From Bacteroidaceae bacterium (GTDB taxonomy: Bacteria; Bacteroidota; Bacteroidia; Bacteroidales; Bacteroidaceae), in contig JAFUFK010000024.1 in the NCBI GenBank assembly GCA_017469925.1, positions 36,977 to 100,976 on the forward strand: a stretch of 64,000 bases of DNA, read 5' to 3'. The position numbers and the translations under genes were made by a program. Shown here piece after piece: positions 52,204 through 60,966 of the stretch. The stretch's first letter is position 1. The number at the start of each line of letters is the position of its first letter. Under the pieces are notes generated by a model. The model made no database searches and was not told where the DNA came from. It saw nothing but the letters and a program-made list of their open reading frames with translations.

Positions 52204-54561
52204 ATGAACAATATGATGAACATTCGTGGACAACACAACGGAACAAAGATATTCTGCCTGGCCGTCGGACTGACGGTGGGGCTGGTGCTGCTAGCCAAGG
52301 TGAGGCTGGAGCGGAACTACGACCGCTCGATTGTGGACAGGGAGCACACATACGAGGTGCAGGAAAGTTTCCAAAAGCAAGGACAGGAGGCCCAAGAGTA
52401 CGGGGCCACGCCGGGCGGAGCAATACCGGCCATGTGTCGGTACATCCCTGAAATCGTCGTCGGGACACGCTATACGATGCAGTTCGAGGATGAGAAACTG
52501 GTGCTGGAGGACGGCGGGCGTATGGCCTTCGGGCAGTCGGCATTTGCTGACTCGTGCTTCTTCGACGTCTTCGGGTCGCAGGTACTCGTGGGCAACGAAA
52601 GGGAAATACTCGCCACTCCAGGGCAGTGCCTGATTAGCGAACGGCTCAACGAACGGCTGGGTGGCGACATGGTGGGACGGACGTTTTGCTACGTGGCTGC
52701 GCCCGGTCGGCCAATGACGGTGGGCGGCGTGTTCCGCGACTACGACGAGAACTCGCGCTTCGCCCGGCTCGACATCGTCATGTCCATGCCCTCCATCGGC
52801 ACGTATTCGTACGACGGCACCGGCAACCTGATGGGCAACGACCGCTATCACTCCTACGTGCGCCTGCGGCCCGATGCCGACATGAAGAAGATTCGCGAGG
52901 AGATGAACGTGATGCTCCGGGAACAGATTCCCTGGGAAGAGGTGCATGCGGCGGGCATCGACGACTTCCGCTTCACGCTACACCCCGTCATGGAGGGCCG
53001 TGAGAACAACAAGACCGTCCGCACAACGTGTACCATCCTCTCCGTCGTGGCCGTGGTGATGCTCTTCACAGCGGTGATGAACTACATTCTTGTGGTCATC
53101 AGCCTCCTTGTGGGCCGTGCCCGCCTCGTGGCCCTGCGCAAGGTGTTGGGTGCACCGCGGTGGGAGTTCTACCTGACCACGTTGGGCGAGGCGGCCATCC
53201 ACGTCGTGCTGGCACTCGTCGTCATGGCCCTGCTGCTCTGGCTGGGGCAGGACTGGATTCGCGACCTCATGGGCGTCGGCATCGGGACGCTGTTCTCCGT
53301 ACAGACGTGGTGGGTAATCACAGGGGTATGCCTCTTGGTACTCATCGCCTGCGGCTTGTTGCCGGGCTACATCTACTCTCGCATTCCGCTCTGCTATGCC
53401 TACCGCCTGTTCTCGGAGAGCAAGCGCGTGTGGAAACTCTCGCTCCTGGCTTTCCAACTCACGCTCTCCACGATGCTGCTCGTCTTGCTCGGCACCATCT
53501 ATCGACAGTACGACTACATGCTGAACAAGGACCTCGGCTACGACTACAAGGACGTGGCCTACATAGAGATACCCCACCAGTCCGATTCCACCTATCATCT
53601 GGCCCGTGAACTGGAGCGACTGCCGTGCGTGGCCTCGGCAGCGACGGCCTACAGTCTGTTCTTCGAGAGACAGAGCGGTAACAATGTCATGTTGCCGGGC
53701 GACAAGCGGCAATTCTTCAACTACGCGTGCCTGTACTTCGACGAGGCGAGCATCATCCCCACGATGGGGCTCCAGTTGGTGCAGGGACGGGGACCCAAGC
53801 AGGTGGAGCATCCAGGATGGAATCCCGAAGCGGTCGTGGACGAGGCGTTTGCCAAGAAACTGCGTGAGTTCACGGGCTGGCAGGACGTCGTCGGACAGAG
53901 CATCGTCACCACGGAGTTCGGCGAGAACATGCCCCTCACCATCGTCGGTGTGGTACGGGACTTCACCGTCGGTACGGTGGTGGCTCGTGACGAGCGCCCT
54001 GCGATGATGATAAACGGCAATATCTACGCCAAAGACATCCTCGTTAAACTCAATGGCATGTCGCCCGAAAACCTCACCGCCGTGCAGCAGGTGTACGACC
54101 GCTTCTACCCCGACGATGAACTGGTCGTGAAGCGCTATGCCGACGAACTGACGGAGAGTTACCGCGAGACGCAGCACACGCGCAGCCTGCTCCTCATCGG
54201 TTGCCTGGCCTCGCTGTTCATCACGCTCATCGGGTTGGTGGGCTATGTCCGCGACGAAGTGCAGCGCCGCTCGCGCGAACTGGCCATCCGCAAGGTGCTC
54301 GGTGCCATGGTTCGTGAGTTGCAGGCTCTCTTCCTCCGCAGCCTTGCCTTCATCGCCCTACCCTCCGTCCTTGTGGGCACCGTGGCGGGTTGGTTCTTCA
54401 GTACGATGCTCCTCCAGCAGTTCCCCGACGCGGTGGCGCTCCACTGGTATCTCTTCCTCGTCGATGCCCTGCTGGTCCTCGCCGTCGTTGCCCTCGTCGT
54501 GTTCTTGCAGACGCGCCGCATCGCCCTGACCAATCCGATAGACTACCTGAAGACGGAATAA
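52204..54561 (+). CDS. ABC transporter permease, FtsX/MacB type (third)
   Basis: 785 residues with the same double-FtsX plan: N-terminal helix (GTKIFCLAVGLTVGLVLLAKV), helix group near 275-390 with GRARLVALRKVLGAPRWEF, and C-terminal helices with SRELAIRKVLGAMVREL. It begins nine bases after the second permease and is followed by a strong terminator, so it is the last gene of the operon. Confidence 0.88.
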   Translation: MNNMMNIRGQHNGTKIFCLAVGLTVGLVLLAKVRLERNYDRSIVDREHTYEVQESFQKQGQEAQEYGATPGGAIPAMCRYIPEIVVGTRYTMQFEDEKLVLEDGGRMAFGQSAFADSCFFDVFGSQVLVGNEREILATPGQCLISERLNERLGGDMVGRTFCYVAAPGRPMTVGGVFRDYDENSRFARLDIVMSMPSIGTYSYDGTGNLMGNDRYHSYVRLRPDADMKKIREEMNVMLREQIPWEEVHAAGIDDFRFTLHPVMEGRENNKTVRTTCTILSVVAVVMLFTAVMNYILVVISLLVGRARLVALRKVLGAPRWEFYLTTLGEAAIHVVLALVVMALLLWLGQDWIRDLMGVGIGTLFSVQTWWVITGVCLLVLIACGLLPGYIYSRIPLCYAYRLFSESKRVWKLSLLAFQLTLSTMLLVLLGTIYRQYDYMLNKDLGYDYKDVAYIEIPHQSDSTYHLARELERLPCVASAATAYSLFFERQSGNNVMLPGDKRQFFNYACLYFDEASIIPTMGLQLVQGRGPKQVEHPGWNPEAVVDEAFAKKLREFTGWQDVVGQSIVTTEFGENMPLTIVGVVRDFTVGTVVARDERPAMMINGNIYAKDILVKLNGMSPENLTAVQQVYDRFYPDDELVVKRYADELTESYRETQHTRSLLLIGCLASLFITLIGLVGYVRDEVQRRSRELAIRKVLGAMVRELQALFLRSLAFIALPSVLVGTVAGWFFSTMLLQQFPDAVALHWYLFLVDALLVLAVVALVVFLQTRRIALTNPIDYLKTE

Positions 54562-54565
54562 AAAC

Positions 54566-54611
54566 GGAGTGCCCCGACTCGCTTTACGGTCGGGGCACCT
54601 CACGTTTTCTT
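54566..54611. terminator. Terminator of the export operon
   Basis: GTGCCCCGAC (54569-54578) pairs with GTCGGGGCAC (54589-54598), preceded by AAAA and followed by CTCACGTTTTCTT. Its position between convergent genes suits both strands. Confidence 0.82.
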
Positions 54612-55260
54612 AATAGTCTATCAGTTGCCACTCCTTGAGCAGCGGAAGGACATGGGCGGCCTGTTCGCGCCGTTTCTTCTTATTGACCGACATGTACTCG
54701 GCATAGAATTCGGGACTCGATTGCTCGTAACGCTGCATGTACTCGTCGCCTATCATGCGGGCTTCTACACGGCCCCCCTCGTACTCGCGCCTGACGAGGA
54801 AGCAATAGTGTCCTTCGACGGATGCGGCATAGGCACCTGCCATAATGGCGCCACCAATAGCCCCAAACATGAATCCCATTGAAAAGGCTGCCGGAGCCAA
54901 CGAGGCATCTTTTTCGCGAGGCAGACGGCTGACGAAACAAATCTGGTCGTCGCCGTATATGTAGGCCGGGGCATAGCCTTTGCCGAAGCGCTCGCCCTTA
55001 TAATACATGTGGCCCATGTTCACCAGTAGGGTGTCGTGATAGAGCACGGCAAAGGCCTCGTCTTTGAGGACTTTGTTCAGTGAGTCGTTGTCCGTCTTTA
55101 TCTTGTGGCTCTGTCCGCGGCCTTTCAGTTTCAATGTGTCGAGTTCGGTCCACTGCCCTTCCTGATAATCGGCATAGGACATGCAGTAGTAGATTTGTGC
55201 CTTCAGTCCCGTGAAGGACAGGGTGCACAGCAAGGCCAGAAGAAGAATTCGTTTCGTCAT
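54610..55260 (-). CDS. Secreted or membrane protein of unknown function
   Basis: 216 residues with signal peptide TKRILLLALLCTLSFTGLKA. A mature part with IYYCMSYADYQEGQWTELDTL and FAVLYHDTLLVNMGHMYYKGERF looks like a small beta-rich domain. A glycine/alanine-rich hydrophobic stretch (AAFSMGFMFGAIGGAIMAGAYAA) could be one membrane helix. The C terminus is basic (NKKKRREQAAHVLPLLKEW). I do not recognise the family. It follows tyrS by four bases, so it is the last gene of the ruvB-tyrS transcript. Confidence 0.7.
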   Translation of the reverse strand: MTKRILLLALLCTLSFTGLKAQIYYCMSYADYQEGQWTELDTLKLKGRGQSHKIKTDNDSLNKVLKDEAFAVLYHDTLLVNMGHMYYKGERFGKGYAPAYIYGDDQICFVSRLPREKDASLAPAAFSMGFMFGAIGGAIMAGAYAASVEGHYCFLVRREYEGGRVEARMIGDEYMQRYEQSSPEFYAEYMSVNKKKRREQAAHVLPLLKEWQLIDY

Positions 55261-55264
55261 GGCC

Positions 55265-56566
55265 TTACTTCACAATCAGAAGGTAGTACTTCTTCTTGCC
55301 CTGCTGGACGAGGAGGTACTTGTCGTCTATCAGGTCGGCGGGGGTGACGAGTTGGTCGAACTGGGCGAGTTTCTCCTTGTTCAGGGAGACGCCGCCGCCC
55401 TGGGTCAGTTTGCGCATCTCGCCCTTCGAGGGGAAGCAGGCCGTGTGCTCGGCAAAGAGGTCAACGGCGCGGCATCCCTCGCCGTCCAGCAGCGAGCGGC
55501 TGACCTCGAAGTGGGGCACACCGCTGAAGACGTCGAGCAGGGTGCGCTCGTCGAGTTTTACCAGACTCTCCTTCGTGGCCTTGCCGAAGAGGATGTTGGA
55601 GGCCTCAAGAGCCAGTTCATAGTCCTCGCGACCGTGGACGAGGACGGTGACCTCCTCGGCCAGGCGCTTCTGCAAGACGCGGCGACCGGGGTCCTGGCGG
55701 TGCTCCTCGATGAGGGCGTCGATAGTCGGCTTATCTAATGACGTGAATATCTTGATGTAGCGCTCGGCCTCCTCGTCGCCCACGTTGAGCCAGAACTGGT
55801 AGAACTGGTAAGGCGAGGTGCGGTTGCGGTCGAGCCATACGTTGCCCTGCTCCGTCTTGCCGAACTTCTTGCCGTCGGCCTTGGTGATGAGGGGGCAGGT
55901 GAGGGCGAAGGCCTCGTTCTCCACGCCCAGTTTGCGGCGGATGAGCTCGGTGCCCGTGGTGATGTTGCCCCACTGGTCGGAGCCGCCCATCTGCAGACGG
56001 CAGTTCTTGGTCTCGTAGAGGTGCAGGAAGTCGTAGCCCTGCAGGAGTTGGTAGGTGAACTCCGTGAACGACATGCCCTCCTGGAACTCGCCGTTCAGGC
56101 GGCGCTTCACGCTGTCCTTGGCCATCATGTAGTTGACGGTGATGCACTTGCCGATGTCGCGGGCGAAGTCGAGGAAGGAGAAGTCCTTCATCCAGTCGTA
56201 GTTGTTGACGAGTTCGGCGGCGTTGGGCGCGTCGGACTCGAAGTCGAGGAAGCGCTTCAACTGCTCGCGTATGCAGGCCTGGTTGTGGCGCAGGGTGTCC
56301 TCGCTGAGCAGGTTGCGCTCCTGGCTTTTGCCGCTGGGGTCGCCAATCATGCCCGTGGCGCCGCCCAGCAGGGCGATGGGCTTGTGGCCGCAGCGCTGGA
56401 AGTGGCGCAGCATCATGACGCCGCACAGGTGGCCGATGTGCAGGCTGTCGGCCGTGGGGTCGATGCCCACGTAGGCGGTCTGCATACCCTTACTTAACAT
56501 CTCTTCCGTTCCGGGCATCATGGTGTGTATCATGCCCCTCCATTTCAGTTCTTCTACAAAATTCAT
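55265..56566 (-). CDS. tyrS: Tyrosyl-tRNA synthetase
   Basis: Class I aminoacyl-tRNA synthetase, 433 residues. HIGH motif SLHIGHLCG (43-46), tyrosine-binding [13 protein letters not shown] and [11 protein letters not shown], and the KMSKS-loop equivalent [11 protein letters not shown]. The C-terminal S4-like domain ends the protein ([18 protein letters not shown]). Starts 20 bases after ruvB. Confidence 0.97.
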   Translation of the reverse strand: MNFVEELKWRGMIHTMMPGTEEMLSKGMQTAYVGIDPTADSLHIGHLCGVMMLRHFQRCGHKPIALLGGATGMIGDPSGKSQERNLLSEDTLRHNQACIREQLKRFLDFESDAPNAAELVNNYDWMKDFSFLDFARDIGKCITVNYMMAKDSVKRRLNGEFQEGMSFTEFTYQLLQGYDFLHLYETKNCRLQMGGSDQWGNITTGTELIRRKLGVENEAFALTCPLITKADGKKFGKTEQGNVWLDRNRTSPYQFYQFWLNVGDEEAERYIKIFTSLDKPTIDALIEEHRQDPGRRVLQKRLAEEVTVLVHGREDYELALEASNILFGKATKESLVKLDERTLLDVFSGVPHFEVSRSLLDGEGCRAVDLFAEHTACFPSKGEMRKLTQGGGVSLNKEKLAQFDQLVTPADLIDDKYLLVQQGKKKYYLLIVK

Positions 56567-56586
56567 CTCTTTTATTATTTCATTTA

Positions 56587-57627
56587 TTAACTAAACAGGT
56601 CGCCCTGCAACGGGCTGCCACCCATGCGGGTGCCGAGGGTGCGTCCCAGGTGCTCGTAAGCCAACTCCGTGACCTCGCGGCCGCGCGGCGTGCGCTTGAT
56701 GAAGCCCTCCTTGATGAGGAATGGTTCATAGACCTCCTCCACCGTGCCGGCGTCCTCGCCGATGGCCGTGGCGATGGTGTTGATGCCCACGGGCCCGCCC
56801 TTGAACTTGTCGATGATGGTCAAGAGTATCTTGTTGTCTATCTCGTCCAGACCGTGCTTGTCGATGTTCAGGGCCTCGAGGGCAATGCGGGCAATGCGCA
56901 GGTCGATGCTGCCGTCGCCCCTGACCTGGGCAAAGTCGCGGACACGACGCAGGAGGGCGTTGGCTATACGTGGCGTACCGCGACTGCGACTGGCTATCTC
57001 GCCCGCGGCTTCCGACGAGATGGGCACTCCCAGAATGCCGGCCGAGCGCGTGATGATGCGCTTCAGCGTCTGGGCGTCGTAGTACTCCAGGTGCAGGTTG
57101 ATGCCGAAACGGGCCCTGAGGGGGGCCGTCAAGAGGCCGCTGCGGGTCGTTGCGCCCACAAGGGTAAAGGGATTGAGGTCAATCTGTATCGACCGCGCCG
57201 AGGGCCCCTTGTCTATCATGATATCGATGCGATAGTCCTCCATGGCGGAGTACAGGTACTCCTCGACAACGGGCGACAGGCGGTGGATTTCGTCGATGAA
57301 CAGGACGTCGTTCGTCTCCAGCGACGTCAGCAGGCCTGCCAGGTCGCCGGGCTTGTCGAGCACGGGGCCGCTGGTGACCTTGAATCCCACGCCCAGTTCG
57401 TTGGCAATGATGTTCGAGAGCGTCGTCTTGCCCAGTCCCGGGGGGCCGTGCAGGAGGGTGTGGTCAAGCGGCTCGCCACGGTACTTCGCAGCCTCGACGA
57501 AGACCCTGAGGTTCTCCGTCACCTTCGTCTGTCCGCTAAAGTCCTCAAACCGCAGGGGCCGCAGGGCGTTCTCGAAGTCCTTTTCGCCCTGATTGCGTTG
57601 CTCTCTGATGTCGAAATCCTGTTCCAT
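56587..57627 (-). CDS. ruvB: RuvB, Holliday junction branch-migration helicase
   Basis: Hexameric AAA+ motor of RuvAB. I start at ATG 57627 ([15 protein letters not shown]), giving 346 residues, because the next upstream start (57645) lies inside the predicted -7 box. Walker [11 protein letters not shown], Walker [10 protein letters not shown], sensor 1 [10 protein letters not shown] and the arginine-finger region PLRARFGI are visible. The C-terminal winged helix carries [16 protein letters not shown]. First gene of ruvB-tyrS-hypothetical. Confidence 0.96.
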   Translation of the reverse strand: MEQDFDIREQRNQGEKDFENALRPLRFEDFSGQTKVTENLRVFVEAAKYRGEPLDHTLLHGPPGLGKTTLSNIIANELGVGFKVTSGPVLDKPGDLAGLLTSLETNDVLFIDEIHRLSPVVEEYLYSAMEDYRIDIMIDKGPSARSIQIDLNPFTLVGATTRSGLLTAPLRARFGINLHLEYYDAQTLKRIITRSAGILGVPISSEAAGEIASRSRGTPRIANALLRRVRDFAQVRGDGSIDLRIARIALEALNIDKHGLDEIDNKILLTIIDKFKGGPVGINTIATAIGEDAGTVEEVYEPFLIKEGFIKRTPRGREVTELAYEHLGRTLGTRMGGSPLQGDLFS

Positions 57628-57644
57628 TCGGCTTATTTTGCGCA

Positions 57645-57652
57645 CAAAGATA
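57645..57652 (-). promoter_or_regulatory. -7 box of ruvB
   Basis: TATCTTTG on the minus strand; predicted start near 57638, giving a leader of about 11 nt before ATG 57627. Confidence 0.72.
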
Positions 57653-57710
57653 ACGAATAATTGCGACGTACCGAAATCTTCCGACCTATTTTTCCGTTTG
57701 TCCTTCTCGT

Positions 57711-57774
57711 CGTTCCATCACGATTGAACGTTCGTTCGATGGTGATTGAACGTTCGTTCGATGCGCATTGAACG
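57711..57774. repeat. Phased palindromic repeat, 22-bp period (site V)
   Basis: CGTTCsATnnnnATTGAACG begins at 57711, 57733 and 57755, exactly 22 bp apart. Each unit is nearly palindromic (CGTTCrAT against ATyGAACG). It lies between the divergent ruvB promoter and the next gene's promoter. Confidence 0.83.
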
Positions 57775-57839
57775 ACGAAAAGGATACGACCATGAAGAAA
57801 AAACCACACCAACCTCGTCGCTATATCCCGATAATTTTG

Positions 57840-57847
57840 TATCTTTG
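57840..57847 (+). promoter_or_regulatory. -7 box of the OB-fold protein gene
   Basis: TATCTTTG, 48 bases before the ATG. No convincing -33 TTTG. Confidence 0.68.
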
Positions 57848-57895
57848 TGGCCTAAACGATACCAATTAATTCTAATTCACTAAAAACTAACGTTT

Positions 57896-59530
57896 ATGAA
57901 GAAATTTTTACTCACTCTCTTCGCAGTCATGACTGCAAGTTTTGCCTTCGCCGGTGACGGCACGAAGGAGAATCCCTACACCGTGGCCGACGTGCTTGCC
58001 GCGCAAATGGACTCCTCCGAAGTTTACGTAAAGGCCTACATCGTAGGCTCTTGCACCGGTAGCGCCATCAGCAGCGCTGAGTTCGGCGTTTCCGACAAGT
58101 CCTCTGCCTCTAACATTTTGTTGGCTGACGCTCAGGATGAGAAGAGCACCGACAATGTAATCGCAGGCCAGATGCCTAACGCCGTACGTGCCGGTCTGGC
58201 ATTAAAGAATGTTCCTGAGAACTTGGGAAAGACCGTAGTCCTGAAAGGCCAACTCATCAAGTACTTCGGCAAAAACGGTATCAAAAATATTACTGAGTAC
58301 GAACTCTCGGGCGAAGGCATCGACCCGGGCGAAGGCGGCGGCGAAGAGGAGAAGCCCGACTTCTCGGAATACGAGGAACTGAGCGTGGCCAACTTCCTGG
58401 AGAAGAAGGACACCCAGACGAAGTTCAAGCTGACCGGTATCGTGGGCAGCATCAAGAACACTACGTATGGCAACTTTGACCTGATTGACCTCGACAACGA
58501 GGATGTTTCCGTCTATGTCTATGGCCTTGTCGATTACAAGGGCACCACGAAAATCTGGGGCACCATGGACCCGAAGATTGAGGAGAAGGACACCATCACC
58601 GTAGTAGGTTCCTACACTCTCTACAACGGCACGACCGACGAAATCGTGAACGCCATCTACGTCGAGCACAAGAAGTTCACCGGCGAAAAGGTGAGCATCA
58701 AGAACACCCCCGAGACGGCCTACACCGCAGCTAAGGTGAAGGAACTCGTGGACGCTGGCGAGGGCCTGAGCGACGAGGTTTACGTCAAGGGCGTCATCTC
58801 CAGCATCAGCTCTGTAACTCCCGGCGGCTCGGCCACCTACTTCATCAAGGACAACGTGGACGACGAGTTCTCGGTACAGGTCTATAAGGGAAACTTCCTG
58901 GAGAACCACGCCTTCGACACCGCCAACGACATCAAGGAGGGCGACGAAGTCATCATCTATGGCCTCATCACGCTGTACCAGACGACGTACGAAATCAACT
59001 CGGGCAACTACATCTACTCCCTGAACGGTGAGACGAAGTACACCCCGAAGGACCTGAACGACATCACGAACACCCCCGAGACGGCCTACACCGTCAGCCA
59101 GGCTACAGCCCTCATCGCTGAAGGCACGAACGACCTGACCAAGGAGGTTTACGTCAAGGGTATCGTCAGCGAAATCAAGTCGATCGACACCAGCAAGTAC
59201 ACCCGCGCCCAGTACTACATCTCCGAGGACGGTACGACGGAGAACCAGTTCTACATCTACAACGGTCTGTACCTGAAGGGCGAGAACTTCACCTCGGACG
59301 ACCAGCTGAAGGTGGGCGACGAAGTTGTCATCTACGGCCAACTGACCGTCTATAACGGTGCACCCCAGATGGCCCAGAACAACCAACTCTACAGCCTGAA
59401 TGGCATCACGGACGGAATTAGTAACATCGCAGTTACGAAGAGCGCTGGCATCTACGACCTCGCAGGCCGTCGTGTAGAGAAGGCCGTGAAGGGCATCTAC
59501 ATCGTGAATGGCAAGAAGGTTGTGAAGTAA
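57896..59530 (+). CDS. Secreted protein with tandem OB-fold-like (DUF6359-type) domains
   Basis: 544 residues with signal peptide KKFLLTLFAVMTASFAFA. There are four successive domains of about 100-120 residues. Domain 1 begins GTKENPYTVADVLA, domain 2 YEELSVANFLEKKD, and domains 3 and 4 both begin with NTPETAYT and contain the matched EVYVKGVISSISS/EVYVKGIVSEIKS and GDEVIIYG/GDEVVIYG. This is the OB-fold-like pattern of Bacteroidetes DUF6359-type proteins. Domains 1 and 2 are joined by an acidic Gly/Glu linker. The tail AGIYDLAGRRVEK...GKKVVK resembles a C-terminal sorting signal. Function unknown; ligand or nucleic-acid binding cannot be told apart. Confidence 0.78.
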   Translation: MKKFLLTLFAVMTASFAFAGDGTKENPYTVADVLAAQMDSSEVYVKAYIVGSCTGSAISSAEFGVSDKSSASNILLADAQDEKSTDNVIAGQMPNAVRAGLALKNVPENLGKTVVLKGQLIKYFGKNGIKNITEYELSGEGIDPGEGGGEEEKPDFSEYEELSVANFLEKKDTQTKFKLTGIVGSIKNTTYGNFDLIDLDNEDVSVYVYGLVDYKGTTKIWGTMDPKIEEKDTITVVGSYTLYNGTTDEIVNAIYVEHKKFTGEKVSIKNTPETAYTAAKVKELVDAGEGLSDEVYVKGVISSISSVTPGGSATYFIKDNVDDEFSVQVYKGNFLENHAFDTANDIKEGDEVIIYGLITLYQTTYEINSGNYIYSLNGETKYTPKDLNDITNTPETAYTVSQATALIAEGTNDLTKEVYVKGIVSEIKSIDTSKYTRAQYYISEDGTTENQFYIYNGLYLKGENFTSDDQLKVGDEVVIYGQLTVYNGAPQMAQNNQLYSLNGITDGISNIAVTKSAGIYDLAGRRVEKAVKGIYIVNGKKVVK

Positions 59531-59546
59531 AATACCTACTTTGCAT

Positions 59547-59587
59547 AAAAAAGAGGGGGAAGCCAGCATGGTTTTCCCCTCTTTTTT
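59547..59587. terminator. Terminator of the OB-fold protein gene
   Basis: AAAAAAGAGGGG pairs with CCCCTCTTTTTT across a GCCAGCATGG-containing loop. The T run ends two bases before the next promoter box. Confidence 0.88.
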
Positions 59588-59588
59588 G

Positions 59589-59596
59589 TAACTTTG
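59589..59596 (+). promoter_or_regulatory. -7 box directly before the SpmAB-like gene
   Basis: TAACTTTG ends four bases before the ATG at 59601. With normal spacing the transcript would start at or next to the A of the ATG, giving a leaderless mRNA. Confidence 0.6.
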
Positions 59597-59600
59597 CATC

Positions 59601-60830
59601 ATGGTACTCAACTACATTTGGATAGGATTCTTCCTCGTCGCATTCCTGATTGCGACAATACAACTCTGCATGGGCAACACCGAAGTGTTCCCTGCCATCA
59701 TCGACGCCACGTTTGCATCCTCGAAGACCGCCTTCGAAATCAGTCTCGGCCTCACCGGCACGCTAGCCCTCTGGATGGGCATCATGAAAATCGGTGAGCG
59801 AGGGGGCCTCGTCAATGCACTCGCACGTGCACTGAATCCACTCTTCCGACGGCTCTTCCCCGAGATTCCCGAGGGCCATCCCGTCTTTGGCCACATCTTC
59901 ATGAATCTGGGAGCCAACATGCTCGGCCTCGACAACGCCGCCACACCGCTCGGTCTGAAGGCCATGGAGGGGATGCAGGAACTGAACCGGGAGAAGGACA
60001 AGGCCACGAACGCCATGATTATGTTCCTGGTGCTGAATACCAGCGGACTGACGCTCATCCCCGTCTCCATCCTCGTCTATCGCGCCCAACTGGGGGCCGC
60101 ACAGCCCACCGACGTCTTCATTCCCATCCTGCTGGCCACCACCATCGCCACGATGGCCGGCATCATCATTACCGCCCTCTACCAACACATCAACCTCCTG
60201 AACCGTGCCATCCTGGGCACCATGCTGGGTCTGTGCCTCCTGGTGAGCGGCATGGCCTGGGCCGCCTCGCAACTCAGCCGCGACGACCTCAATCTCTATA
60301 GCACCACCGTGGCCAACGTCCTGCTGTTCGGCATCATCGTGGCCTTCATCGTGGCCGGTATGCGCAAGCGGGTGAACGTCTATGAGGCCTTCATCGAGGG
60401 GGCCAAGGGCGGCTTCGAGACGGCCGTGCGCATCATCCCCTACCTGGTGGCCATACTGGTGGCCATCGGCGTGTTCCGCGCCTCGGGAGCGATGGACGTA
60501 ATCATCGATGGAATCGGCCGTTTCTTCACCCTCCTGGGCATCAACGCCGACTTCGTACCCGCCCTGCCCACGGCCCTGATGAAACCCCTCAGCGGAAGCG
60601 GTGCCCGCGGCATGATGGTGGATGCCATGACAGCGTACGGCGCCGACTCCTTCGTGGGTCGCCTCTCCTGTATCTTCCAGGGCGCCACGGACACCACGTT
60701 CTACATTCTGGCCGTCTATTTCGGCTCCGTCGGTGTGCGCAACACGCGCCATGCCGTCATGGCCGGCCTCCTGACCGACCTCGTCGGCGTACTCGCTGCC
60801 ATCGGCGTGGCGTACCTGTTCTTCTACTAA
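59601..60830 (+). CDS. SpmA-SpmB-like fusion, nucleoside-recognition (Gate) domain membrane protein
   Basis: 409 residues. The first half resembles SpmA (MVLNYIWIGFFLVAFLIA, GLTGTLALWMGIMKIGE, NLGANMLGLDNAATPLGLKAM), and the second half, from about residue 215, resembles SpmB (YEAFIEGAKGGFETAVRIIPYLVAILVAIGVFRASGAMD and LPTALMKPLSGSGARGMMVDAM). Each half has a Gate domain. Despite the name, such fusions are common in non-sporulating Bacteroidetes. Transport function is suspected but not established. A repeat element starts two bases after the stop. Confidence 0.87.
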   Translation: MVLNYIWIGFFLVAFLIATIQLCMGNTEVFPAIIDATFASSKTAFEISLGLTGTLALWMGIMKIGERGGLVNALARALNPLFRRLFPEIPEGHPVFGHIFMNLGANMLGLDNAATPLGLKAMEGMQELNREKDKATNAMIMFLVLNTSGLTLIPVSILVYRAQLGAAQPTDVFIPILLATTIATMAGIIITALYQHINLLNRAILGTMLGLCLLVSGMAWAASQLSRDDLNLYSTTVANVLLFGIIVAFIVAGMRKRVNVYEAFIEGAKGGFETAVRIIPYLVAILVAIGVFRASGAMDVIIDGIGRFFTLLGINADFVPALPTALMKPLSGSGARGMMVDAMTAYGADSFVGRLSCIFQGATDTTFYILAVYFGSVGVRNTRHAVMAGLLTDLVGVLAAIGVAYLFFY

Positions 60831-60831
60831 A

Positions 60832-60966
60832 GACCCCCTACCCCTCCCTTATAGGGAGGAGAGTAGATAGTAAAGTAATTTTACAACATAATATGAATAA
60901 ACAAAATATTCAAATTGCAAAAGACACTACTCCCCGCCCTACAAGGGAGGGGCAGGGAGGAGGGTC
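60832..60966. repeat. Paired GC palindrome element R4
   Basis: Begins GACCCCCTACCCC and ends GGAGGAGGGTC, with palindromes CCTCCCTTATAGGGAGG and CCCGCCCTACAAGGGAGGGG around an AT-rich centre. The right half lies inside the flippase N terminus (TPRPTREGQGGGS), so the gene starts within the element. Confidence 0.82.

Noticed and set aside
46739-54561. Recent triplication of the permease gene
   Set aside because: The three proteins share layout but only short motifs; the divergence argues for old paralogs or separate recruitment.
57792-57869. 25-codon frame starting KKKPHQPRR before the OB-fold gene
   Set aside because: It contains the -7 box of that gene, so its start would not be in the transcript.
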